The notes beneath the pieces are model-generated. The model was not told the origin of the DNA. It saw only the letters and a program-made list of their open reading frames with translations, and ran no database searches. Shown one piece after another: positions 1-12,200 of a stretch of 64,000 nucleotides of DNA. The position numbers were made by a program, and so were the translations under genes. How positions within the stretch are numbered: the first letter of the stretch is position 1; every line of letters starts with the position of its first letter. The DNA is from Dioscorea cayenensis subsp. rotundata (lineage: Eukaryota; Streptophyta; Magnoliopsida; Dioscoreales; Dioscoreaceae): the NCBI RefSeq assembly GCF_009730915.1, contig NC_052487.1, forward strand, positions 682,001-746,000, written 5' to 3'.

Positions 1-1761
1 GCGACCAAAGTCGAAGAGTTTAACATCTCTTGAGCTTGGGAACTCATATCCATCGGAAATCACTTTCAGAATTTTTGCAGCTCGAAGTTGTGAATCTTTT
101 GACACTCCAAGGGAGTTGAGCTCAATGTACTTTGTCATTCGCTTGGCGATCTCCTGGTCCTTCACAAGAGCCCATCTGTTCACACAAGGTCAGAAATTCT
201 TAATCAAGCAACAACATTTGAATACAATCTACTTTCGGCTGCTAAAGTATCAGTATCATTCTTGATATGAATAAACAAACAATTAGTCCACATTACAGCA
301 GCTGCGCAAGCTCACCCTACACGAGTCCCTGCATGTCCTGTACTCTTAGATGCTGTGAAGAGCATAATGTCATGATTTGCCGGAGAACTGATGGCAGTGT
401 ACTGTGGCCAGTAGTAGGCAAGATCATGGATTGTTTTCCCTGTGTCCGACTTCAAGACCGCTTCCTTCATGAATCCATCAGGGTTATTTGGGGAGCAGAC
501 AAGCTCAATGTAGTTCTCCCCTTGGAATGCATTGGCATCTCCAGCCCACCGAAACAACCCAGAATGAAGGAAGTCTGTCACAGCTGGGTATGACTGCAGA
601 AAAAATAATGTAAGTTAATTCATCTATATCTTGCAAAAGTTTGTTAAGGATTTATTGCACTTATCTTAACAACAATTCACAATGTCAGAACTCAGAAGGG
701 TGTTTAGTCAATGAGATTACAAGTGAAGGATGCTAACCGAGTAATATGGCACAGCAGAGATGACAGGTATGGGCTGCAATCCATCAGAAGGAGAGAGAGC
801 ATAGAGAGCAGCCTGGAAGAGCTGGGTTGATCCGGTCCCCACAACAATGTGTCGGTCCTCAACCACAGCATTACCAACCAAGCCATGCAGACGTCGTATC
901 TGTTTGGCAAATTCTGGCTCGAGGAACCAACAAAGGTTGGAAACATCAGAGAAGTAGCTCATTGTCTGCCATCCTGGGATGACAATTGTCGCTTCTTCTC
1001 CGTTGGCTCTCCAAAACGACTCAAACATCGTCGGGTCTCCACTGCAGTGCAATGCAATGCAATGCAACAGAAAACACACATACACAAACACAACAATTCA
1101 TCACCATTCATCACTACCACGGCCAATAACACAGCAGCAGCAATTTAGAAAGCATGTATTCTAATTATCATTAAAGAAAACACAAAGTATATGTATGTAT
1201 GTATGTATGTACGTATGTATAAAACAAGATGAAGCCTGTATTCTAATTATCATTAAAGAATAAGCAAAGTATATGTATGTATGTATAAAAAAAGAGGATG
1301 ATGGCAAGTAATGGTGCAGTCAGTGTGGGTGAGATGTGGTTCAGCAATCAAAGGTTGCATTAACTAAATACAATACAAACCAGAATAATAATAATAATAA
1401 TAATAGTAGTAATAACAATAACAATAAAAAGAGGACCACAAGAAAGAAAAGCACAAGGTAAAGGACACAGTACTCACTGATCAAGGTTGATTACAGAGCC
1501 TTGGGAGGCAGGCAGGGAGCCACTGGTGGACGAGACACTAGTCTCATCCTTGGCGCGCTCTAACGGCTGCTGCACTGCGGTGTTGGTGCTGGTCTTTGTG
1601 TGGGATTGACCATATCCCGCCTGCTTAGGTTGGTAAACACCAGGTAGGAAACCCAAGAGGGCAATGTTTATAGCTATGGAGACAGCAAGAACAGCAGACA
1701 AGACTGCAAAGCCAGCACCAACGTTGGCCAAGTTGGCACCTTTCCTTGCCTCAAGTGCCAT
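1..1761 (-). CDS. TAR2: Tryptophan aminotransferase-related protein (TAR2-like), 3' end cut by window edge
   Basis: PLP enzyme of the alliinase C-terminal family. The family converts L-tryptophan to indole-3-pyruvate, the first step of the main auxin pathway. Four exons are visible: 1478-1761, 738-1041, 316-593 and 1-175. The phases agree across every junction and give about 347 residues; the C-terminal part lies outside the window. Residues about 19-41 form a hydrophobic membrane anchor, as in TAR2 and unlike soluble TAA1. Conserved blocks follow in order: GDPTMFE, VIPGWQ, GTGSTQL, SPNNPDG, YYWPQYT and SKSTGHAGTR, whose Lys is the expected PLP Schiff-base residue. The start is ATG at 1761, about 95 nt downstream of a TATATAAA box. 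Intron 1 (1042-1477) contains a duplicated GTAT-rich block. TAR2 is favoured over TAA1 because of the anchor, but the exact orthologue is an inference. Confidence 0.93.
1152..1292. repeat. Direct duplication with GTAT microsatellite in TAR2 intron 1
   Basis: A block starting GTATTCTAATTATCATTAAAG and ending in (GTAT)n occurs at about 1155-1220. It occurs again at about 1231-1287 with a shorter GTAT run. A (AAT)n tract follows at 1383-1410. All lie inside the intron, so this is intron growth by tandem duplication plus slippage. Confidence 0.7.
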
Positions 1762-1855
1762 GGATCTCAGAAAGCTAAAGAAGGCAAGCAGAGCTAGGGA
1801 GATTACCAGATTGATGAAGATGTCTTGGTGAAGGGAAGGGTGTCAGTGGTGGTGG

Positions 1856-1863
1856 TTTATATA
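1856..1863 (-). promoter_or_regulatory. TATA box of the TAR2-like gene
   Basis: TATATAAA on the minus strand, about 95 nt upstream of the ATG at 1761. The spacing leaves a 5' UTR of roughly 65 nt. A GA-rich stretch (2219-2242) and a long CT run (2660-2691) lie further upstream. Confidence 0.6.
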
Positions 1864-2655
1864 GAGAGGAGATGAGGGAAGATGGACGCTAAGATTGTTT
1901 ATCAAATTTGGTGATGAAGATCTAGCTGACGCTTGGGCAAAGATTCATTCCATTGAATCTCAAGATCACACCAAACACTCTGTCGTCTTCTTACTTAAAA
2001 ATTTCTCCGGTCTTTCCTGTTTGGTTTTTTTTGCTGGAAAGGAATGCTTTTAATTAGTAAATCATCACCAAATCTATCAACTTTTCTGGTTTGTTCATCC
2101 CCCTGATATTTCCAAAGATGCAGTAAGAGATTACCCCTCCTTTTGAAAATACACTGTGTATCTTCAAACTGTGATTTTTTTTTTTTTTCTTTTCTTACAT
2201 GATATATAAGAAAAGTGTGGGGGGAGAGAGAGGGAGAGAGGAGTTATGAGAAATCTTCAACGTCTTTGGATTGGATGATAACAAATGAAAGAAAACAAAC
2301 GCGGTTCCGATTCGCTTGTAAATCCGCAGAAATCCAACAAAAAAATCCCACTTTTTCGCTCGTTCTTGTTGTCATTCAAAGAAAAACCGGATAAATCCAA
2401 ATAAAACCCGCCAAAATCCACTCCCCAGAAACCACATTTCAAATAAATACAGAAAATAAAAACTACATTAAATTAAATTAAATAAAAGAAGATGAAGAAG
2501 AAGAACAACAACAACAAGTAGAACAAGGGGAGTAAGAAGGGAAAGAGATTGAAATTGGTACACTTCTCTCCTGCTACTCCTCCGACAAGAAACCCAAATC
2601 GAAGCAAGAGCCAAGATACAGTATGTCCTCAACTCCAACTCCCAAGGCTCTCCCT

Positions 2656-2659
<4 letters not shown>

Positions 2660-2691
<32 letters not shown>
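2660..2691. repeat. (CT)n microsatellite
   Basis: Uninterrupted CT dinucleotide run about 900 bp upstream of the TAR2 ATG; read on the gene's strand it is a (GA)n tract. Confidence 0.9.
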
Positions 2692-2693
<2 letters not shown>

Positions 2694-3403
2694 AGAACAA
2701 GAACAAGAAAGACCCTCTTTTTTTTTTTCAACTAAAGAAAGCAAGAGAAAGAGAGAAGAAGTTGAATGGAGCTATGTATTAAAAAAGCTACTTTTTAACT
2801 TGTGTGCATTTTATTCTCCAACCCTCTTTCTTTTCTTTATGATGTTATTTATTAACAGCATTTCAGTCTTTTTGCTCTCTCTTTTTGTTATTTTAATAAG
2901 ATGTGCAAATGCAAATGCAAATGCAAATGCAAATACAATGTAAAGGGGTGGGGGAGAGTTTCTGGCTTCCAGAGATGGGATCATGGGAAGTGGGGAAAAG
3001 AAGGTGATGAGGGATAAAATAATGAGCCATTAAAACCTTTCTCTTATTTCTTTTTCTCTATTCAAGTATTGAGGTGTGGTCCATATAAGAATAATAAATT
3101 TAAAATTAATTAGAAGTGGGACAGTGAAAGTGAAGAATTGATTTTTTAACATCCAAATAAATGTGGTGATGATTTTGGGCATCGGTAATCAAAGAGTTGA
3201 AGTGGTACTAGTACTAATGAGTAATACATATGGGAAGATGATAAGGCCCACAGGGATCTTCCAATAGTCCTGGGGAGGTATGTTTGTCCGTTATAATCAA
3301 TGAGGAAGGGAGGCTTAAAGCTTTAATTTTGGTCTTTATGAAGAAGAATTAAAAGGGCAAACAGCGGTTGTGATTTTTATTAATGGTTGATTGATTGATG
3401 GCT

Positions 3404-3506
3404 TTACATTACATTACATTACATTACATAAATGGTTGAGAGAAGAGGGTAGCAGGTAACCATGCAAATGGAAGTGGAAATGGAAATGGAAATGGAAATG
3501 GAAATG
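3404..3506. repeat. (ATTAC)n and (TGGAAA)n microsatellites
   Basis: A pentanucleotide ATTAC array at 3404-3429 is followed by a hexanucleotide TGGAAA array at 3471-3506, then a short GGT run. The His-rich and Met/Glu-rich open frames across this stretch come from the repeat. Confidence 0.85.
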
Positions 3507-4256
3507 GATATGGTGGTGGTGGTGCATCCAGCGCCAATGATGTTTGTTTTGATTGATTATTTCCACTCTCCAATGTGGTTGCCATGGTTTTGGTTGTCTA
3601 TGTACCCCACCCACCGCCGCATTCTACGGCTAACACTGCAGCATAACAGAATAAGGAAGGACCTTTAATTTTATTTATATATATATATAGGAAACAAGTA
3701 AGAAAGATCAAAGTTTAGTGTAAAAATTTTTTTTAAAAAAAAAAGAATAATTGAAGAATAATAAGGATAAGAAGGCCCTTCCAAGATGGTGCAGAGAAGC
3801 ATCACCTAACAATGTAGCATAGATGATAAATGCACGTCCTTAACCTGACCATGCAGCAGCCAGACAGACAATAGTTGAAGATTTGACACACAGAGTTGAC
3901 ATTAATCATGTGTGTGTGTTTGTAACTTTGTGTGTAATAAAACTCTATAAAGTTCACTGGGATCATTCATTGGCTCCAACCAAGTTTTTGAACTCACAAA
4001 TATTCATATATTTCAAAACAATTACAATCATCAAGAAATGATTATATAGATATGTATATAAACATATATGAGGACAGATGAATGAATCTTTGGAGAAGGT
4101 TCAAAATGACAAAACTGGTGATGATTGGAAGCCAAAAGTCTGGGAACCCAAATCTGGTGGATTCCCAAACTAGTGCTAAGGATCTGTGGACCTCTTAAGA
4201 GAATCTGTTCACAATCTTTCAGAATCAAGTGGATCCACCACTTGATATGGACCACT

Positions 4257-4300
4257 TCACACACACACACACACACTTTCTCTCTCTCTCTCTCTCTCTC
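4257..4300. repeat. Compound (CA)n(CT)n microsatellite
   Basis: About ten CA units directly followed by about eleven CT units, separated only by a short TT-containing junction. Confidence 0.9.
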
Positions 4301-5764
4301 CATACAAATTTTCAACATCAAATTCTAAAGGAACTTAATTAAATTAAAACTCTGATCTATCAATCTCTCTCAATGAAAAACCAATATAAACAATTGATAA
4401 TTGTGGTAATATCAGTCTTAGAGTCTCCCAGTGTCAATGTCGCCACTGAGGAAGCTGACCAGGCGATTGTGAGTGAATAGAGCAACCAAGTGGAAATATG
4501 CCTTCTTTTTCTCCATGCGAAAAATAGATATAGCTACTAATAGTGGTAGCAGCTACTCCTACTCTTATCTTTAAACCATTAAAAAAAAAAAAGGGGGGGG
4601 GGAATTAGAAGAAGAATAAAGCATGATGATCTAGAGACTCAAGGACCACACTAGGACAGAAGACTGCTGTTGATAAATGAAAGCATCTTTCTTTACTTCC
4701 AAAACAACCATAACAAACAAACAATTTTAACCTAACTCCCAACCACCCAAAACCAAAATATAGTCCCTCAAGAATCTCTAACACTGAAAAGAGATGGCAC
4801 GCATGCTTCGCATAAGCGGTGGAAATTTCTCAACCACACTACAAACAATGGCACAATCAAAATTGGGATTCGCCATTCAATTGACGGATAACATGGATAC
4901 CACCTAAGTAATGAGAACAACAAACCAGATAACCGTTCTTTTTATCAGAACAAAAAACTTTTTAACCTTCAACAACAACAACAACAACAACAACAACAGG
5001 AAAGAGCAGAAGAACAGATACATATCAACAATAATATTCAGTCACTAGCATAAAAAAGAAAGCCATTTGCTGGACCTCACTTGAAGCTTAAGCAAGGACT
5101 TTTAATCATCTGAAATGCAGAAATTATCAGAAAGAATATAATACATGTGTAAACTTAGCATTAAAAAAAAAAAACAAAGAACCATAATTCCAGATCCATG
5201 ATGAAGCTTAACATCTTATGCTGCGGTCTTTTGCTTTTACCTCATTTCACTTGCAATTCAATTTCCTTTCAACCGTCCTTTTTCCTTCCTCCTATGTTCT
5301 TACTGTCTTTTAGCACTTTTCTACTATCAACCCACTGTTTTTCCCCTCCTATCTTTCACTTCTCCAAATCATTCTTGCCCCCATTTATTCTTCCAGCCGA
5401 AGAATCCTTTTCTTTATTTTTTTTTTATTTTTTTTTCTTGTTCTTGCACATTCTCTTTTTTCTTTCCCCTCCTTATTTATCCCTATGCAAATAACCTCCA
5501 AAATGAAAAATAGGTAATGGGCAAACTACCAACATATCATCGAAACACACTTCAAAAAGTATTTTACATTTGCCAAATTATAAAGAGTGAGATTAGTCCC
5601 CAACAACAAAATGTATCAAGAAAACAAAGACAAGAATGCACATACAAATTCCTGACAGTTAATTACATTAATAACATCAAATGCATGGGCAAGAAGAGCT
5701 GACAACTAACTCAAGTTTCTTTTTCTTTTCTATTCATCTATTTTCCTTGAAAAGCAGTTTGTTT

Positions 5765-6206
5765 TACCTGAGATGGTACCCAAACTAAATTTACAAAATC
5801 AGCAATTTGAGGAATTCATCAAACTGCACAGGTTATTACACCCTTGGAAACCCAGTCTTCCACCTGAGAAAAGGATACAACTGTATGTGATAGTTATTAA
5901 GCACCCAGGGAAGTATGAGCCAAATTTATGTGCAGCATCAAAGAATCACTTACCACCAGAGGCTGGTCCAAAAGTAGCAAGAGCACAACCTGCAATCAAA
6001 TAAAACTACATTAGAGACTCGAACAACAAAAGAAGCTTCAATCAGAAACAAAGTATACTAGCCAAATGATAAGCACCCATGAAGGCTGCCATTAATATAT
6101 ATATATATATATATTTTTTTAAGATATGAAATGAAATTCAATCTTTTACTTGTTCATGTTAGAGAAGCATCATACCTTGTCGCATCAAACTGAAATCAAC
6201 TCCTTC
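5765..6206 (-). other. Spliced 3' UTR of the CCCH/RRM gene (introns after the stop codon)
   Basis: On the minus strand the stop codon at 6207-6209 is followed 31 nt later by a good donor (GACAAG|GTATGA, exon end 6176). An acceptor TTGATTGCAG precedes a 36-nt exon (5954-5989), which ends at GGTG|GTAAGT. A further acceptor lies near 5862-5880 (TCTCAG or ATACAG) and another donor-like GGTACCATCTCAG|GTAAAA near 5770. I infer two or more 3'-UTR introns. The final exon and polyA site are not resolved, and a (TA)n tract lies in the first of these introns (6092-6113). Confidence 0.5.
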
Positions 6207-9200
6207 TTAAGCCATAGAGACATGAGTTTCTGAGGGCCTCTTCTCAGGTGATAAGGTAGCAGGACCAGACTCGGTAGTTGTTAAAGGCCCTTCAAGCAAA
6301 GTTTCAGGAAGATGATTTGTGTGGTCAACATCCATTGAAGATTCTTCAGTTCTTATAGCCGCTGCTGCTGCTTCACCAGAATCATTAGACGCCTGGTTCT
6401 CTATGCTTGGTGACAGTGGCCTTGATGTCATGGACTCAACTCTAATACTGATATTTGAACCTCCCTCAGCAGTAGAATGAGGAACACTTTCAGGGGCTTT
6501 GTTGAATTCATCACTTGAATGATGGTTCTCTTCCAGCCACTTGACCTGTAGATTGTGGCCTTGCCAATGGTTAGCAACCAGAAATGCTTCCTCAGCAGAC
6601 TTGCATGTTGAAAAAGTTATCCGGGCAGAACAATTTAAAGGCATTTCCAAGCCTGCATCAGGTGTGTTGCCTTCCGGTTCCTCAATAACAACAGAAGAAA
6701 GATCACTGAAAGATGAAAAATGCTCTTTCAAAGCGTCAACCTGTGAATTGAAGGTAACAAAGATATTTGAGAAAATTGTGAAAAGACTGATGCAATTTTT
6801 AGCAAAATTATTGCAATGATGAAAAACATTTAAGCAAAGGACAACCATTTGAATTGACCGATAATTTTGGCATTTAAAAAAATTAAATTTAAGAAAAACC
6901 GCATGTCAGTTTGATCTATCTCATTCATTACAGAAATTTACATTGTTGGCCACATCTTAATGGCACTATCACTGCAATAAACCATGACGGCATCATTTAC
7001 ACTTCATGACATTGTAAACTTAGTTAAACATATCATTGAATGTTTCTAGCGCCATTTGGCATGAGGAGAATATAGAAATTCAGAAAAAATCATTTTTGAA
7101 ATAGAAATTCAGTAAATAGAGCTCAATTAAAATAAATGTATCAACCCATTCTTACATATTAAATTGTGCATGGCATAATTTTGTCCTAAGTGTAAGAAAA
7201 GTGGCAGGAAAAACTTACATTTGCAAGACCTGGAGGTAGAGGAGTGAGAATTACAAATGAGGTGCGATGAGTATCCAACTTCGAAATTTTTGATAACCCT
7301 GCTGATGCACAATCCATCTGTCTCGCATTCCCTGGAGACAGCAGCAAGGATGTCAAAATTGCAGTTGAAATAGGCAGAACAAGGATCTCACCTATATTGT
7401 CCTTTTTCAAAACATTCTCACCATCTTGGCTTGGCAAAGTAGATAAATTTGTGATGTTGGAAGGAACGGTTTTGGTAGCATCAACATTCTTGTCGACCTT
7501 TTGCCTTTTCCCAGCCTGCTCTGGGGAAACTTCCACTTTGTTAACTGAAACAGCCTGCAGACAGTGACAAAAGTTGTTTAACATCCTAAATAAGCCCTAG
7601 AGCTTAAAGAAGTTAACCATTGCCTTCAAACTTGTATGGTCTGAATGGCAGCACCATCAGGAGTAACACAAGCAGTTTGTTAGAAAAGATATAATACTTT
7701 AAAGAGATAAACAACAAATCATATCATTCGAGTTGACCAAATTGGTAATGGTACATACAATTTCTAGACTGATAACATCAAATTCCAGGGAAAAATCAAT
7801 AAATGGTAGCAAGCATTTCAAGTGATAAAGGAATAGTCTAAGTGATGAGAGTCCAACAGCTATCCCTGATGTCCTTAAAATATTGGGTCAAAAGGAGAGC
7901 GTCTAAAATTCACCAGAATAACTATTCAAGTAATCATGTCTTTAACTGCATAATTACAAACAGACAGCCTTACTTGTTTCTCAAGCTTATTCAGCTGGCG
8001 CCAGAAATCATTGCGTTTTTGGGCCAAAAGCTCCTGTTTCTTACGGATTTCCTCCTTCAGATGCTCCAAGGTCTCCAGCTTCTTTTGAACTGGAGGTGCT
8101 GCTTTGGAATAATTTGTATGGACATTTTTCTGAGGACCAGCAACCGGCATCAACATTTCACTGGCAGAGGCAGTGCTCCCCTTCTGAGCTGCAGGCACGC
8201 TAGTTGCTGGCTGTGAAGAAACAGATGGCACGAGCACATCGTGAAGTTGCTGGGCCTTATTGGTAGCATTTGTTTGAACTTCATCAGGAATGCTATCACG
8301 ATTGGCCCACCAAAGTTTAATAAAGCGATTACCCATGACAGCATCAGGTGCCTTAAGGGCAGCTTCTGCCTCCTCTCTTTTGGAAAATTGTACAAAAGCC
8401 TTCTCACTGTTCAGTGGAATATAAATGTCAACCACCATACCGAACTTTTGAAAGTGTGAAAGCAATGCATCTCTTCTGTTGTTCTTTAAAGGTATTCCAT
8501 TTACATAGAGAGTTCGTGAAGCTCTCTGAGCTGCCTTTGGATGATTACGGCCAAAATCTTTGCTGGGTCTTGGGACAAATTGAGCAGCTGTCTCTTTTAT
8601 TACTGTCCCCTCAGTAGCAGCATCTTTTCCTCCACTGGGGGCAGGTGTACTGGATTTCGCCTTCTCATGCAGAGTCCCCATCTCTTTTCCAGGATAACCT
8701 GTTGCACTCCCGCTGTCATCCATTTTGTTTCCAGTTTCTGACTTGGTACCAGATCCAATCCGGCCCCAGATAGATGTGCCCCGAGAACCTACATCTCCAC
8801 TTAAGTTTTTTACAGGACATCCTCCTTCATTGTTGTCAATAAATTTTTGATTCTGTTGATTCGAAGTATCACAATCCAGAAAAGCCCCATCCTCAATGTT
8901 TGGTGAAGTAAACCCCAAAAGAGCACTCGAACTTCCAGGACGATCATTGTTCCATAAAGGTTGATCAGGATCATACACATCTGCCTCAGCACCACTAGGA
9001 GCAGATGGAACTCCATTAATATGTAGCACATCATCTCCCACTCCAGATTTGTTACTTTTACCAGGGAGAGCCTTGTTGTTCACCAAAAGACTAGAGGATG
9101 CATTAACAGTCGGTAAAGATCCTTTTCCAGACTGGAGCCCAAGTGCATGTGCACTTGGAATTGAAACAGGAAGATTGAACTGAGAAAGGCTCTGAAAATA

Positions 9201-12200
9201 TTGTACAAAGACATTCAATCAACAGAACAAGAAAGGAGACATGATAATCCATGTCATCATAAGATCAAAGCAACAAACTAGTGACATATTAGCAACAAAA
9301 TACATGCACGCCACTTGCAAAATAAGTTTCATTGTAAGGAAAATTTAAATTTCCAAATTCTATTAGAATGAAAATGCAAAATAATGCACACAAGAAGGAA
9401 ATATCAGATCACCAGCACAAACAAGGCAAGAAGAAAGATCCAAATGCTACACAATAAGGTTCACATTGATGCTGGCAAAACATATTTGGATAGAAACAGG
9501 AAAAGGCACATATCCCCCAACAAAAGCAGCAAGGCAAGCTCAGATCTAAATTGAAGAAAAAAGGCCATTCACTGCAAATGCCCCTTAAATTTTCAGAACC
9601 GGAAGTCAATTTATTTTCTTTCCCTACCATCAATTGTGCAACTAAAACAAAAAAAGAACATGCTTCATATGTTATCCAAAAAAAATTGATTGTCAATAAT
9701 TACACAGGTAAACCAAAGAATTGAACCTATACTTGATCCACAGCATTTTGAGTCAGATAATTGCTATTTATCTTATACATAAGATAAATGGTTTAAGTTG
9801 GCATAAAAACAACATAAAATTTTATCTGCAAGCAACAGGAGATGACAAACCTGAACATCTTCTACAACAATGCGGTTGACACCATGTTCCATTGGGCACA
9901 TATCACCTCTTAGGCAAAATCCCCGTTCCTCAAAGTCTCTACAACGCTGGCGTGCCATTCCAAGATTCAGAGGAGGTGTGATAGGCGGCTGAAGGCTACC
10001 TTGCAAACTAAGTGGGTGAAGTGGATCCAAAATCCCAGTGGACATACCAGGAATCATTCCAAATGAGCTCCATGATGGACTTTGACCACTAGCAGCACTT
10101 GCTAACCCAGTTCCCATAAAAATATGAGGATGTGTGTGACCATGTGATGCCATTTTGGATGCAAAGTCAAGTGTTTCAAGAGGGTTGAATCTGGAGTCAT
10201 GCTGATTCCAAGGTACTGCACTCCTTCCTCTTCCCCTGATATTTGGAGGACGGCCAGCTGATGCAGATAAATCAAAACGGCTAAGATCAGGACGATGGCT
10301 CAATCTTGATCTCGAACCTGAATCAAATGAAGCCCTCATTGGTGGCATCAGTCCCGAGTTCTGATTGTCAAACTTTGAAGAGAAATCCCTATCAAGAGAA
10401 GGATTACGTCCTTTCTGAATGGAACTTGAGTGAGGATCAGTCTCCGCAAAAAGACGTCCATTTTCATTAGGTTTGTGGCACATTCTATTTGGCCTCCTTA
10501 ATGATAGCTCTCCAGCATCATTGTCAAGAGAATTAGGCCTGGCCTCTCGACGGCGATGCTTATGGTTGCGATCATCATCGTCATCATCATCAGTGACTTC
10601 TATGTCATCAGGGTCACTTGCTGATTCTGAACTAGAAGTATTCTGTTCTCCCTGTGATGAATGTTTGACTTGAAGGTTATCAACTCTACCAGGGGATCTA
10701 GATGGTTCTGATTTCTTCATACTATCAACTCGCTCACCAGATCTTGTGATTGAACCATCTTCCAAAGCTTGAAACAACTTTGTGATAAAAGAATTTGTAC
10801 CTTCCAACATAAAAAGTAAGATCATCAAGAATAAAACGAGAAAGGGAAGAAAAAGATCAGTGTAGAATCTGCAGGCATCAGCCCATCATAGAGATAACCC
10901 AACGTGGATGCCAAATGTGGTTATCATAAATTTATTACAATGATGATAAAGAAAATGCTAGCATGACCTTAAAAAATAGAAAAATAAATAAAAATGAAAA
11001 AAGAGAAAAAGAAAGAAAGAGAGGAAGAAAATGAAAACCATATATGTCACTTTTCCATGAATGATTCTCTTTCTTTTTTTTATTTTCATGCACAATACAT
11101 AAGCATCCGGAAGTGGAAAAAAAAATCTAGGTTAGCATATTCTAAGTTGTATGTAAAACATCAGCTCTCCAGGTGGAGATCAATGCCTCTGAGCCATCAC
11201 TAATTACATGCCATAAATAGAAGCCTATATAAGGTTGTGATGGAAAATCAAATGAAAACAGAATAATAAAGGGATGCTCCCTCATTGAGACAGTAATAAT
11301 CATGGCAAGTAATCTATGTCATGTTGCGGTGAATAATCCAAACAACTATGTGATTTAAAACACAAATTGATATATTGATTTCTGTCTATGCAATCAATAC
11401 AGGACAACAACATTACATTAGAAAACATTTAAATGACTCCCCGTATTAAATAGTGAAACAACAAATAAAGATCACTGGTTTTAGATAGCGGCAGCCAGAT
11501 CTTTGCCAATTCAAATTTAATTACAAGACAGTCTAAAGAAAGAAGAAGCTATAAACTGAACATGCCAGATACTTACATAAAAAGAAAAGAATCCTGTATG
11601 TTAGCATAAGCATTAGATTTCTAATATATTTGCTTTTGGATAAACATAATGTTCAGAATTCTAAGCAAATGACAAAATTCTCCGATATGGGTCACAAACC
11701 CACCTTGCAAAACAATAAAAGCCATTAAGAAGCTTATAATGCATTTGGGCAAGAATGGACATGCTTGGACCTAAAATTCCAACCAAGCTATCTATGCTAA
11801 AAAGTCAAAACAACAAGTAAAGATCATTGGTTTAAGACAATGATTGCAAGATCTACGTCGATTCTAATTTTATCAGACGACAGTCCATATACAGAAGAAG
11901 CTATTGACTGAACATGGCAAATATGAGAAAAGGAAAATGTACAAGTAGCACAAGCATAAGATTTCAAAGTTATTTTCTTTTGGAAAGACATAATGATTCA
12001 GAATTTTCAGTAAACCACAAAATTCTCTATGATATTGATCAACAAACATGCCTTTAAAACAATATAAGTCATAAAGAAGAATATAATGCACAAGGCAAGA
12101 ATACACATACTTGGCCAAGCAATCTATGCTACATAGTACGCAACAAACAAAGATCATTGGTTTAAGATAACGACAGTGAGATCTTCATTAGTTAAAATTT

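Larger units (their letters stand above)
1864..5700. other. Microsatellite-rich spacer upstream of TAR2, no convincing gene
   Basis: No open frame here looks like a protein; the longest ones run through simple repeats. Simple repeats seen: T-run 2168-2178, (CT)n 2660-2691, (GCAAAT)n 2905-2933, (ATTAC)n 3404-3429, (TGGAAA)n 3471-3506, (CA)n then (CT)n 4257-4300, and (CAA)n 4971-4997. The left part should hold the TAR2 promoter. The right part (about 5,000-5,700) may hold the far 3' UTR and polyadenylation region of the CCCH gene, whose 3' end I could not fix. Confidence 0.6.

Noticed and set aside
2468-2943. Open frames with Ser-Leu, Arg-Glu and Asn-Ala repeats
   Set aside because: Produced by the (CT)n and (GCAAAT)n microsatellites on either strand; no conserved sequence.
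3414-3668. His/Phe-rich and Met/Glu-rich open frames
   Set aside because: Translation of the (TGGAAA)n and GGT runs; no promoter, splice or domain support.
5198-6003. Small plus-strand frames (98, 61 and 76 codons)
   Set aside because: Phe/Leu/Ser-rich products of a T-rich stretch, or antisense to the CCCH gene 3' UTR; no recognisable domain.
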